34,588 bases of DNA from Rhodoferax sp. (GTDB taxonomy: Bacteria; Pseudomonadota; Gammaproteobacteria; Burkholderiales; Burkholderiaceae_C), in NCBI GenBank assembly GCA_018061265.1, contig JAGOUM010000032.1, positions 1 to 34,588 on the forward strand, in the 5' to 3' direction. The notes beneath the pieces were generated by a model, which saw only the letters and a program-made list of their open reading frames with translations, searched no databases and was not told the DNA's origin. The position numbers and the translations under genes were made by a program. Within the stretch, counting starts at the first letter, position 1, and each line of letters begins with the position of its first letter. Below, one piece after another: positions 1-7,502 of this stretch.

Positions 1-176
1 TCGGCCTTCAAGAGATGACCTACCTGGCCAAACAGGCCAGCGCCGCCACCCGCGCGCCTTTTGCGTTTTTCCTGTTTACCGGTGCCTTGTTCCTGGTCTA
101 CACCTCGGTGTCCCTTTGGGTGCTCAAGAAAGTGAATGCGCGCTACAGCCTGGGCACCAAACGGGGGCAGCTGTAA
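1..176 (+). CDS. Amino-acid ABC transporter permease, C-terminal end (partial)
   Basis: The open frame enters from the left edge (first full codon at base 3) and ends in TAA at 174-176, giving 57 residues. The tail holds one hydrophobic membrane segment (APFAFFLFTGALFLVYTSVS) followed by a basic end (KKVNARYSLGTKRGQL), typical of the last helix of HisQ/ArtQ-type polar amino-acid permeases. Its stop codon overlaps the ATG of the next permease by one base (taATG), so the two are translationally coupled and probably form a heterodimeric channel. Only the C-terminus is visible, so the family call leans on the neighbours (second permease and ATPase). Substrate cannot be told from this fragment. 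Confidence 0.8.
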   Translation, partial: GLQEMTYLAKQASAATRAPFAFFLFTGALFLVYTSVSLWVLKKVNARYSLGTKRGQL

Positions 177-889
177 TGGATTGGGCAGTCATTTTTGAAC
201 CCGACAATCTGGCCCTCTTTGGCAACGGCATCATCATCACGGTCTGGCTGCTGGCGGCATCACTGGCGGCAGGTGGCGTGCTGGCACTGATTTTTGCGCT
301 GGTATTGACCGGCCCGTGGGCAGCGCTGCGCTGGCTGGTGGGTGCCTACACCTTTGTCATCCGGGGCACACCGCTGCTGATCCAGGTGTATCTGATTTAT
401 TACGGCCTGGGTCAGTTGGAGTGGATCCAGGCACGCTGGAACGATGTCTGGCCCTGGACCTACTTCAAAGAACCGTTTTTCTGCGCCTTTCTCGCCTTCA
501 CGCTCAATACGGCGGGCTACACCGCCGAGATGCTCGCGGGTGCCATCCGCGAGACCAGTGCCGGCGAAATTGAGGCCGCCCACGCCTACGGCATGAGCCG
601 GGTGCAAACCATGTGGCGGGTGGTGTTGCCCAGTGCCATGCGCCGCACCTTGCCGGCCTACAGCAACGAGGTGGTGATGATGTTGCACAGCACCAGTCTG
701 GCCAGTGCGGTGCCCAACATGCTCGACATCACCTCGGCAGCCAGCCGTATTTACGCCACCTATTATTTGCCCTTTGAGGCTTATCTGGCCGCAGCGGCCA
801 TTTACCTCACGGCGTCTTTTTGCCTGATTGGTTTTTTTCGTTTTTCTGAAAAACGGCTGCTGGCCTATCTGGCACCGCAAAAACATTGA
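176..889 (+). CDS. Polar amino-acid ABC transporter permease, HisM/ArtM type
   Basis: A 237-residue inner-membrane permease, presumably the partner of the truncated permease upstream. The start was set at the ATG overlapping the upstream stop; a longer frame from 116 would run inside that gene. Visible features are a first helix near residues 16-45, the family segment TFVIRGTPLLIQVYLIYYGL near residue 57, and the cytoplasmic EAA loop (EIEAAHAYGMSRVQTMWRVV) that contacts the ATPase. Family members import histidine, arginine, lysine, ornithine or similar; length and motifs are normal. No periplasmic binding protein gene is visible, so it is presumably left of the window. The transporter class is secure and the substrate is not. 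Confidence 0.92.
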   Translation: MDWAVIFEPDNLALFGNGIIITVWLLAASLAAGGVLALIFALVLTGPWAALRWLVGAYTFVIRGTPLLIQVYLIYYGLGQLEWIQARWNDVWPWTYFKEPFFCAFLAFTLNTAGYTAEMLAGAIRETSAGEIEAAHAYGMSRVQTMWRVVLPSAMRRTLPAYSNEVVMMLHSTSLASAVPNMLDITSAASRIYATYYLPFEAYLAAAAIYLTASFCLIGFFRFSEKRLLAYLAPQKH

Positions 890-910
890 GCCCACCCCCT
901 TTTATTTGCC

Positions 911-2041
911 ATGCAGCGTATTGACCACCCCCTGCTCAGCCCGAGTCTGGGCAGCCAGAAAACCCTGACCAGTTTTCACTTTGGCACGCCCGGTAGCGGT
1001 CGAAAAATTTACATTCAGGCCAGCCTGCACGCCGAGGAGTTGCCAGGCATGCTGGTGGCGCACCATTTGCGCCAGCATCTTGAAGCCGCCGATGCCCTGG
1101 GCCAAATCATCGGTGAGATCGTGCTGGTACCAGTAGCCAACCCGGTGGGCCTGGCGCAGCGGCTGGACCACAAACCCATGGGCCGATTTGAACTCGATAC
1201 GTCCGAGAACTTCAACCGCCATTACCCCGACCTCGCCGCGGCGGTGTTCCCCATGGTCAAGGACACCTTGGGGGACAACGCCGCGCACAACGTGCAACTG
1301 GTGCGCATCGCCATGACCACCTACCTGCGCAACTGGCAGCCCAACACCGAACTCCAGAGCCTGCGCCGGCAGCTGCTGTTGCTGTCACACGACGCCGATC
1401 TGGTGCTGGACCTGCACTGCGATTGTGAAGGGGTGCTGCACTTTTACACCGAAGAACCCTGCTGGCCCCAGCTGGAACCGTTGGCGTATTTCCTGCAAAG
1501 CCAGACCATCCTGCTGGCCAAAAACTCGGGCAACCTCCCTTTTGATGAGTGCCTGTCTTGTGCCTGGTGGCAGCTGGCCGATCAGCTTCAGACCGCAGGG
1601 CGCAATGTGCCCCTGCCGCAAGGCTGCTGCAGCACCACCATTGAATTGCGTGGTGAGCTGGATGTCTCCCACACGCTGGCGCAAACCGATGCCTCCGCCA
1701 TAGAACACTGGTTGCAGTTCATCGGTGTGCTGGCTTGTGATGAGTCCCCCGCAGTGCCAGCGCCGTGTTGCGCAGCGACACCACTGGCGGGCTCCGAGAC
1801 CCTGCACGCCAGCAGCCCCGGCATCGTGGTGTTTGCCGCCGAGCCCGGGCAACACCTGAAAAAAGGTGACCTTGTCGTGGAGATCGTCAACCCGGTCAAC
1901 AACAGCACCGAGCAAGTGTTGGCTGGCGTTGATGGTGTGTTTTACGCCCGCATCCGTGACCGCTACATCACCGCAGGTGGTGAACTCGGGAAAATTGCCG
2001 GCGCACAGGCATTTCGCACCGGAGCGCTGTTGGGCGCCTGA
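911..2041 (+). CDS. Succinylglutamate desuccinylase/aspartoacylase-family (M14-like) zinc hydrolase
   Basis: A 376-residue protein of the AstE/aspartoacylase branch of zinc carboxypeptidase-like hydrolases, which remove acyl groups from N-acylated amino acids. The zinc site is readable: H40 and E43 in LHAEELPG, H169 in LVLDLHCD, and the likely catalytic E245 in [17 protein letters not shown] (N102, R103) fits the substrate-carboxylate contact of the family. The C-terminal ~90 residues ([20 protein letters not shown] onward) look like the small beta domain found in DUF-type family members. It lies between the permease and ATPase genes of the amino-acid transporter with gaps of about 20 bases, so it is probably cotranscribed and acts on the imported compound or a product of it. 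The exact substrate is unknown. Confidence 0.85.
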   Translation: MQRIDHPLLSPSLGSQKTLTSFHFGTPGSGRKIYIQASLHAEELPGMLVAHHLRQHLEAADALGQIIGEIVLVPVANPVGLAQRLDHKPMGRFELDTSENFNRHYPDLAAAVFPMVKDTLGDNAAHNVQLVRIAMTTYLRNWQPNTELQSLRRQLLLLSHDADLVLDLHCDCEGVLHFYTEEPCWPQLEPLAYFLQSQTILLAKNSGNLPFDECLSCAWWQLADQLQTAGRNVPLPQGCCSTTIELRGELDVSHTLAQTDASAIEHWLQFIGVLACDESPAVPAPCCAATPLAGSETLHASSPGIVVFAAEPGQHLKKGDLVVEIVNPVNNSTEQVLAGVDGVFYARIRDRYITAGGELGKIAGAQAFRTGALLGA

Positions 2042-2064
2042 GCGCCTTATCCGAACTGTCCATC

Positions 2065-2844
2065 ATGAACCCCACCACCTCGCTCAAACTCCAGGTCGAA
2101 AACATCCACAAACGTTTTGGCACCAACGAGGTGCTCAAAGGTGTGTCGCTGACCGCCCACGCGGGTGATGTGATCAGTATCATCGGCAGCTCGGGCTCGG
2201 GCAAGAGCACCTTTTTGCGCTGCATTAACCTGCTCGAGAAACCGCATCAGGGGCGCATTTATGTGGCCGATGAAGAACTGCACCTGAGCCCTGCGGCCAA
2301 CGGGGAATTACACGCGGCCAACCCGAAGCAACTGGCACGGCTGCGCACCAAGCTGGCCATGGTGTTCCAGCACTTCAACCTGTGGGCCCACATGACCGTG
2401 CTGCAAAACATCATCGAAGCACCCGTGCATGTGATGAAGGTGCCGCGTGACCAGGCGGTGGACATTGCCCGCAAATACCTGGCCAAGGTGGGTCTGGAGG
2501 GCAAGGAAGATGCCTACCCCGCACACCTGAGCGGCGGCCAGCAGCAGCGTGTGGCGATTGCCCGCGCCCTGGCCATGGAGCCTGAGGTCATGCTGTTTGA
2601 CGAACCCACCAGCGCACTCGACCCGGAGCTGGTGTCTGAGGTGCTCAAAGTCATGAAGAACCTGGCGCTCGAGGGCCGCACCATGGTGGTGGTGACCCAC
2701 GAGATGGGTTTTGCCCGCGAAGTGGCCAATCACCTGATCTTTTTGCACAAAGGTCTGGTCGAAGAAGAAGGCAACCCGGCCACCGTGCTGTCGTCGCCCA
2801 AGAGTGAGCGGCTGGCACAATTTTTGTCGGGCAGCCTGAAATAA
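2065..2844 (+). CDS. Polar amino-acid ABC transporter ATP-binding protein, HisP type
   Basis: A 259-residue cytoplasmic ATPase that powers the upstream permeases. All nucleotide-binding motifs are present: Walker [11 protein letters not shown]-loop in VFQHFNLW, signature LSGGQQQR, Walker [13 protein letters not shown] and the switch histidine in VVTHEMGF. Length equals that of HisP/GlnQ/ArtP proteins, and the insert around [19 protein letters not shown] is typical of the HisP subgroup, which supports a basic amino acid as substrate. It starts 23 bases after the hydrolase gene, so the order permease-permease-hydrolase-ATPase is one transcription unit. The ATPase assignment is certain; the HisP-like substrate range is inference. 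Confidence 0.95.
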   Translation: MNPTTSLKLQVENIHKRFGTNEVLKGVSLTAHAGDVISIIGSSGSGKSTFLRCINLLEKPHQGRIYVADEELHLSPAANGELHAANPKQLARLRTKLAMVFQHFNLWAHMTVLQNIIEAPVHVMKVPRDQAVDIARKYLAKVGLEGKEDAYPAHLSGGQQQRVAIARALAMEPEVMLFDEPTSALDPELVSEVLKVMKNLALEGRTMVVVTHEMGFAREVANHLIFLHKGLVEEEGNPATVLSSPKSERLAQFLSGSLK

Positions 2845-2857
2845 GTAAAAAATCTGG

Positions 2858-2890
2858 CTCCAGCGCATATCTGTATTGTGCTGGCAGCTC
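2858..2890. repeat. Interspersed 33-nt repeat, copy 1 (intergenic)
   Basis: Core starts CTCCAGCG and ends TGGCAGCTC, in the gap between the ABC ATPase and the PLP enzyme gene. Aligned without gaps to the copy at 32988-33020 (reverse strand) I count 22 of 33 identities. The whole element with its A/T-rich flanks spans about 2848-2900. It has imperfect dyad character (CCAGCGC...TGTGCTGG). Confidence 0.6.
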
Positions 2891-2908
2891 AATATTTAGA
2901 AGCAATTT

Positions 2909-3961
2909 ATGAACTGGCTCCACACCGCCATCGCCAAGATCGAGGCCGACTACCAGCGCAGCGCCGACACCCATCTGATCGCACTGCCACTGCCCGGCTT
3001 TGCCCGCCACGGCATTGACTTGTACCTCAAAGACGAGTCCACCCACCCCACCGGCAGCCTCAAGCACCGCCTGGCGCGTTCGCTGTTTTTGTACGGCCTG
3101 TGCAACGGCTGGCTGCACGAAGGCTCGACCGTGGTTGAATCCAGCAGCGGCTCCACTGCGGTGAGTGAGGCCTACTTTGCCCGCCTGCTGGGGCTGCCGT
3201 TTATAGCGGTGATGCCGCGTGAGACCTCGTGCGAGAAGATTGCGCAAATCGAGTTTTATGGCGGGCGCTGCCATCTGGTCGACAACCCGACCGCGGTGTA
3301 CGACGAGGCCCGCGCTCTGGCCACACAAACTGGCGGCCACTACATGGACCAGTTCACCTATGCCGAGCGCGCCACCGACTGGCGCTCCAGCAACAACATC
3401 GCCCAAAGCATGTTCACCCAGATGGCACGCGAACGTTTTGCCGTGCCGCGCTGGATTGTGGTGGGCGCTGGCACCGGCGGCACCAGCGCCACCATTGGCC
3501 GTTTTGTGCGCTACCAGCGCCACGCCACGCAACTGTGTGTGGCCGACCCGGTGGGTTCGGTGTTCGGTGAATACCACCGCAGCGGCAACCCCAGCCTGAC
3601 CGGGCCGGGCTCACGCATTGAGGGCATTGGCCGTCCGCGGGTGGAGCCCAGTTTTATCCGCACGCTGGTGGACCGCATGATTGACGTGGCCGATGTGGAT
3701 TCAGTCGCTGCCATGCACTATCTGTCAGACTTGCTGGGGCGCAAAGTGGGGCCATCCACCGGCACCAACTTCATCGGCATGGTCGAACTGGCTTGTGAAA
3801 TGCGCGCCAAAGGTGAACACGGCTCCATCGTGTCTCTGCTGTGTGATGCGGGTGAACGTTACCTCAAGTCTTATTTTGATGCCACCTGGACCCAGCAGCA
3901 CATGGGTGACTACGCGCCTGCAGCCGCGCGGCTGCAGGCCCAATTGAACGATGTGGACTGA
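2909..3961 (+). CDS. PLP-dependent cysteine synthase-family enzyme, Cds1-like (probable L-cysteine desulfhydrase)
   Basis: A 350-residue fold-type II PLP enzyme. The Schiff-base lysine is in [14 protein letters not shown] (about residue 52), the phosphate/substrate loop is [13 protein letters not shown], and the glycine-rich cofactor loop is [14 protein letters not shown]. The N-terminal [18 protein letters not shown] and the general layout match what I recall of the Cds1 group, named after the mycobacterial cysteine desulfhydrase, which makes pyruvate, ammonia and sulfide from cysteine, rather than CysK/CysM. The gene follows the amino-acid transporter after a 64-base gap filled by a repeat, so it may be cotranscribed and could use the imported amino acid. 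Other possible roles are a beta-replacement enzyme or a diaminopropionate-type lyase. Confidence 0.8.
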   Translation: MNWLHTAIAKIEADYQRSADTHLIALPLPGFARHGIDLYLKDESTHPTGSLKHRLARSLFLYGLCNGWLHEGSTVVESSSGSTAVSEAYFARLLGLPFIAVMPRETSCEKIAQIEFYGGRCHLVDNPTAVYDEARALATQTGGHYMDQFTYAERATDWRSSNNIAQSMFTQMARERFAVPRWIVVGAGTGGTSATIGRFVRYQRHATQLCVADPVGSVFGEYHRSGNPSLTGPGSRIEGIGRPRVEPSFIRTLVDRMIDVADVDSVAAMHYLSDLLGRKVGPSTGTNFIGMVELACEMRAKGEHGSIVSLLCDAGERYLKSYFDATWTQQHMGDYAPAAARLQAQLNDVD

Positions 3962-4003
3962 GCCCAGCACTGTTTTTTTAACCCCGATATCGGAGACCCA
4001 GCG

Positions 4004-4318
4004 ATGATTCTTGAAATTGCCGACTTTGCCATCCATCCCGGCCAGAATGCCGCATTTGAGGAAGCCATTCAACGCGGCGTGCGCACAGTGATTGCCCATG
4101 CCAAAGGGTTTGAGGGTTTCAAGGTCAACCGCTGCATCGAAAACCCGCAGCGCTACGTGCTGCAGATTTTCTGGACCACACTGGAGGACCACACCGTCGG
4201 GTTTCGGGAGTCCAGCGCGTTCACCGAATGGCGCGCCATCGTCGGGCCATTCTTTGCCAGTGCACCCGTCGTCCAGCATTTTGATCTGGTGGACAAATCG
4301 GATGCGTTAAAGGGCTGA
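4004..4318 (+). CDS. Antibiotic biosynthesis monooxygenase (ABM)-domain protein
   Basis: A 104-residue single-domain protein with the dimeric ferredoxin-like ABM fold: an N-terminal strand (MILEIADFAIHPGQNAAFEE), a helix rich in alanine, FKVNRCIENPQRYVLQIFW in the middle, and the terminal strand PVVQHFDLVDK. Family members include small quinol monooxygenases, heme-degrading proteins and many of unknown role, so no reaction can be assigned. A GGAG sequence sits about nine bases before the ATG. It lies 42 bases after the PLP enzyme and 3 bases before the fumarylacetoacetase-family gene, so it is probably in the same operon and may act in breakdown of a small organic compound. Confidence 0.85.
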   Translation: MILEIADFAIHPGQNAAFEEAIQRGVRTVIAHAKGFEGFKVNRCIENPQRYVLQIFWTTLEDHTVGFRESSAFTEWRAIVGPFFASAPVVQHFDLVDKSDALKG

Positions 4319-4321
4319 GCC

Positions 4322-5017
4322 GTGGACTATTGTTTTGCTCCTTCACCCGTCACCTCGGTTCCGGTTTCGGGCAGCAGCGTGCTGTTTCCGGTGCACCGCA
4401 TTTACTGCGTGGGTCGCAATTACGAAGAACACGCCCAGGAGATGGGGCATACAGGCCGGGAGCCACCGTTTTTCTTCATGAAACCCGCCGATGCAGTGCT
4501 GGTAGTGCCCGAGGGTGAAACCATCTCGCTGCCCTACCCCAGTTTGACAAGCAACCTGCACCATGAGATTGAACTGGTGGCGGCCATCGGTGTTGGTGGC
4601 AAAGATATCGCAGTTGACGATGCCCTGGCGCATGTCTACGGCTATGCCGTTGGTCTTGACATGACCCGGCGCGACCTGCAAAACGACATGAAAAAACAAG
4701 GACGGCCCTGGTGTATTGGCAAAGGCTTCGATCAGTCTGCACCCATTGGCCCCATCACGCCAGCGGCCCAAGTGCCAGGCATCCATAAGGCGGATATTGA
4801 ATTGCAGGTCAACGGTGTGGTGCGCCAGCGCAGCCAGATCAACCGCCTGATCTGGAGCGTGGCTGAAACCATTGCCGAACTGTCCAAAGCCTGGACGCTG
4901 CAGCCCGGTGACCTGATCTACACCGGCACACCTGCAGGTGTGGGTGCGGTGGTGCCAGGTGACCTGTTGCAAGGCAGCATGGCCGGTTTGGTCGGGATCA
5001 AGCTGCGGGTGGGGTGA
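4322..5017 (+). CDS. Fumarylacetoacetate hydrolase-family protein
   Basis: A 231-residue metal-dependent hydrolase or isomerase of the FAH superfamily. The start is GTG at 4322, three bases after the ABM gene stop; no better in-frame start lies nearby. The fold markers are readable: YCVGRNYEEHAQEMG, the metal ligands in LHHEIELVAAIG, then the aspartate and lysine-bearing segment GLDMTRRDLQNDMKKQGRPW and the closing DLIYTGTPAGVGAV. Single-domain members of this length cleave acylpyruvates or decarboxylate oxaloacetate (the FAHD1/YcgM type). Its tight coupling to the ABM gene suggests a shared small catabolic step, but the substrate is not evident. Confidence 0.9.
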   Translation: MDYCFAPSPVTSVPVSGSSVLFPVHRIYCVGRNYEEHAQEMGHTGREPPFFFMKPADAVLVVPEGETISLPYPSLTSNLHHEIELVAAIGVGGKDIAVDDALAHVYGYAVGLDMTRRDLQNDMKKQGRPWCIGKGFDQSAPIGPITPAAQVPGIHKADIELQVNGVVRQRSQINRLIWSVAETIAELSKAWTLQPGDLIYTGTPAGVGAVVPGDLLQGSMAGLVGIKLRVG

Positions 5018-5047
5018 TCAGGCGCGGTTTCAAATTACACTGACCCG

Positions 5048-5593
5048 ATGCAACGCCCACCCGCCAAACATTGCCGCAACTGTGGCACCGCCGTGGTCTA
5101 CCGCGTCCCTGACGACGGCGACACCAAGGAGCGCGGCGTGTGCCCGGCCTGCCAGACAGTGCATTACGAAAACCCCCTGAATGTGGTAGGTACCATTCCG
5201 GTACTGGGCGACCGGGTTCTGCTGTGCAAACGCAATATCGAACCACGTCTGGGTAAGTGGACGCTGCCGGCCGGCTTTATGGAGTTGCACGAAACCGTGG
5301 CCGAAGGCGCGGCGCGCGAAACCCTTGAAGAAGCCGGTGCCCAGTTTGAGATGGGTGAGTTTTTCTCACTTGTCAACATCGCCCGCGTGGGCCAGGTGCA
5401 TCTGTTTTACCGCGCCCGTCTGCTGAGTGACCAGTTTGACCCCGGTCATGAAACCCAGGAGGCCCGGCTCTTCACCGAAGACGAGGTTCCCTGGGACGAG
5501 ATGGCGTTTCGCACCGTGGGTGAAACCCTGAAGCGCTACTTTGCCGACCGACGCCGGGGCCAGTTCTCCATCCATGTTTTTGACATCACCTGA
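5048..5593 (+). CDS. Nudix hydrolase with N-terminal zinc ribbon
   Basis: A 181-residue protein. Residues 1-40 form a zinc ribbon with two CxxC pairs (C9/C12 and C32/C35), the Nudix_N_2-type domain. The Nudix box is at about residues 77-99: GFMELHETVAEGAARETLEEAGA fits GX5EX7REUXEEXGU with the metal-binding glutamates intact. Such enzymes hydrolyse nucleoside diphosphates linked to another group; zinc-ribbon members include NADH pyrophosphatase-like and ADP-ribose-type enzymes, so NADH or FAD are possible substrates. It starts 30 bases after the FAH-family gene. A degenerate repeat follows its stop codon. Confidence 0.9.
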   Translation: MQRPPAKHCRNCGTAVVYRVPDDGDTKERGVCPACQTVHYENPLNVVGTIPVLGDRVLLCKRNIEPRLGKWTLPAGFMELHETVAEGAARETLEEAGAQFEMGEFFSLVNIARVGQVHLFYRARLLSDQFDPGHETQEARLFTEDEVPWDEMAFRTVGETLKRYFADRRRGQFSIHVFDIT

Positions 5594-5614
5594 GCTGACA
5601 GGCTGACCCACTTG

Positions 5615-5660
5615 TAGGGCGCCAGCGCTTTATGGGTGTTATTGGCCTCCAGCCCTATCA
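5615..5660. repeat. Degenerate interspersed repeat, copy 2 (intergenic)
   Basis: The gap between the Nudix and exonuclease genes holds GCCAGCGCTTTAT followed by GGCCTCCAGCCCTATCA, an imperfect inverted pair in the style of the other repeat copies. Only the first half aligns well with them (13 of 33 identities overall), so this is a weak call. Confidence 0.35.
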
Positions 5661-5694
5661 AGACAACCATTTTCAGCTCTGATTTTTGACAGCC

Positions 5695-7140
5695 ATGCTG
5701 CCTTGTTACGTTTTACTTGACCTGGAGACCACCGGCGGCAATGCGCTGCAGGATCGCATCACCGAGATTGCGGCGGTTCGGGTGGAGAGTGGCGTAGAGG
5801 TGGCCCGCTGGAGTGCATTGGTCAACCCAGGTGTGCGGATTCCGTACTTTATCGAGCAGTTGACCGGCATCCACAACACCATGGTGGTCAACGCGCCCGC
5901 GTTTGATGAGGTCGGGCCAACCCTGCTGAAGCTGCTCGACGGCGCGGTGCTGGTTGCGCACAACGTACGTTTTGACCACGGTTTCCTGCAACACGAGTTT
6001 GCTCGCATGGGGGTCACATTACGCGTCAAGACCTTGTGCACGGTGCGCCTGTCACGGCTGCTCTACCCACAGGTCAAAGGCCACGGGCTTGACGCCATCA
6101 TGCAGCGCCACGGCATCGTCACAGCAGCCAGGCACCGCGCCATGGGCGATGTCGAGGTCATGCAACAGTGGCTGGCGCTGATGGCACCCGCCTTTGGCAT
6201 GGAGGTGTTGCGCACCCACGCCCAGACCTTGCTGCAAGGAAGTGCTGCGCTGCCGCCACAACTCGAAACCCCGCTCACCGACATCCCCGAGGGCCCCGGC
6301 GTGTATCTGTTTTATGGTGAGGGATCGATCCCCCTTTATGTCGGCAAGAGTGTCAAGCTGCGCAGCCGCGTCATGTCGCATTTTCAGGCGGCCACACGCG
6401 AGCCGCGTGAAATGCGCATTGCGCAGGAAATTCGCCGTATCGAGTGGCTGGAGACCGCCGGTGAACTTGGTGCCCTGCTGCTCGAAGCCCGGCTGGTCAA
6501 GCAGCACCAGCCCATCCACAACCGGCAATTGCGCCGTGCCAGCAGCCTGAGTGCCTGGCGTCTCGACCCCGACCCCCACTGCCGCCCGCTGCTCACGCTG
6601 GTGCAGGCCAGCACGCTCGACCCGGCCCAGTTCGGCAACCTGTATGGCCCCTATCGCTCCAAAAACCAGGCGCTCAGCCACCTGCGTGAACTGGCAGACC
6701 AACACGGTCTGTGCCTGCAGGCGCTGGGCCTTGAGTCTGGCAAAGGCCGCTGTTTTGCGCACCAGATCGGCCATTGCAAAGGGGTCTGCTGCGGCGAAGA
6801 AGCCCCTGAGCGCCACCACCTGCGGCTACAGATGGTCTTGGTGGCGGACAAACTGCGGGTATGGCCTTTTGCCGGGCCTGTGGGCCTGCGGGAACACAAC
6901 CCACGAACGCAGCGCAGCGAGGTGCATGTGTTTGACCAATGGTGCCACCTGGGCACGGCCCAAAGCGACGATGCGCTACGCGACACACTGCAGGGCCGCC
7001 CGGAGGTGCTGGCGTTTGACCTGGACACCTACAAGCTCGCGCTCAAATACCTGCTACACCCCGGCAAGCCCGGTGTGTTGATGGTGCCACTCAATAAGCA
7101 ACAAATCAGCCTCCAGCGCAATATCCACGGTAACTTGTAG
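5695..7140 (+). CDS. DEDDh 3'-5' exonuclease fused to GIY-YIG (UvrC N-terminal/Cho-like) endonuclease
   Basis: A 481-residue DNA repair-type protein. Residues 1-165 are a DnaQ/epsilon-like exonuclease: motif I LLDLETTGG, motif II around AHNVRFDHGFL, motif III HRAMGDVEV (DEDDh class). Residues ~195-290 are a GIY-YIG nuclease: PEGPGVYLFYGEGSIPLYVG, then LRSRVMSHF and the catalytic glutamate in LLLEARLVKQHQPIHN. The C-terminal ~190 residues resemble the region found in similar fusions labelled DNA polymerase III epsilon-like or Cho-like. The start was placed at ATG 5695; a TTG lies three codons earlier. The last dozen codons lie within a copy of the interspersed repeat, so the C-terminus may be recent. 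Likely role: nucleotide-excision or mismatch-type processing. Confidence 0.88.
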   Translation: MLPCYVLLDLETTGGNALQDRITEIAAVRVESGVEVARWSALVNPGVRIPYFIEQLTGIHNTMVVNAPAFDEVGPTLLKLLDGAVLVAHNVRFDHGFLQHEFARMGVTLRVKTLCTVRLSRLLYPQVKGHGLDAIMQRHGIVTAARHRAMGDVEVMQQWLALMAPAFGMEVLRTHAQTLLQGSAALPPQLETPLTDIPEGPGVYLFYGEGSIPLYVGKSVKLRSRVMSHFQAATREPREMRIAQEIRRIEWLETAGELGALLLEARLVKQHQPIHNRQLRRASSLSAWRLDPDPHCRPLLTLVQASTLDPAQFGNLYGPYRSKNQALSHLRELADQHGLCLQALGLESGKGRCFAHQIGHCKGVCCGEEAPERHHLRLQMVLVADKLRVWPFAGPVGLREHNPRTQRSEVHVFDQWCHLGTAQSDDALRDTLQGRPEVLAFDLDTYKLALKYLLHPGKPGVLMVPLNKQQISLQRNIHGNL

Positions 7141-7143
7141 TTA
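7111..7143. repeat. Interspersed repeat, copy 3, overlapping the 3' end of the exonuclease gene
   Basis: The core begins CTCCAGCGCAATAT and contains ACGGTAACTT. Ungapped alignment to the copy at 17158-17190 (reverse strand) gives 24 of 33 identities, with AATATCMACGGTAACTT shared. A perfect GATAGCTATC palindrome follows at 7151-7160. The element includes the stop codon of the upstream gene. Confidence 0.55.
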
Positions 7144-7155
7144 TCAACCAGATAG

Positions 7156-7476
7156 CTATCGGGTGATACGTTTGGGCTCCACGTCGGTGACATCGGTCAC
7201 GTCCTGACTCGCAACATCGACCACATCGCCTGGTGGTGTTGACGGCTGGCCACGGGTACCGCGCCGGTAAAAACGCTCCCATGCGGCCTGTCGGTTGAGC
7301 TGAAATGTCCACGGGCTGACGGGGCGCCCTGTCAGACTGGCCCACAGGGCGCGCAACAGCCATACCAGCAGCACCAGCAAACCCGCGACCAGCAGGCTGG
7401 CAAAAAACACCAGCCCGGCCAGCAGCAAACCCGCCCGCACCACAAACCCCAACACCGACGACAACAGTTGACCCAA
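7156..7476 (-). CDS. Small membrane protein, unknown function
   Basis: A 106-residue protein if started at TTG 7476, which has AGGAG seven bases upstream; a GTG at 7506 overlapping the helicase stop gives a longer version without such a site. Residues ~9-42 form one long or two closely spaced hydrophobic helices (LLLAGLVFFASLLVAGLLVL), followed by RPVSPWTFQLNRQAAWERFY and a polar tail. I do not recognise a named family. It sits just downstream of, and is coupled to, the DinG-type helicase gene, and converges with the exonuclease gene 15 bases away. It is probably an inner-membrane protein with a cytoplasmic tail; no function can be given. Confidence 0.6.
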   Translation of the reverse strand: MGQLLSSVLGFVVRAGLLLAGLVFFASLLVAGLLVLLVWLLRALWASLTGRPVSPWTFQLNRQAAWERFYRRGTRGQPSTPPGDVVDVASQDVTDVTDVEPKRITR

Positions 7477-7502
7477 AACAACACTCCTGCAGAAACTGGC
7501 CC

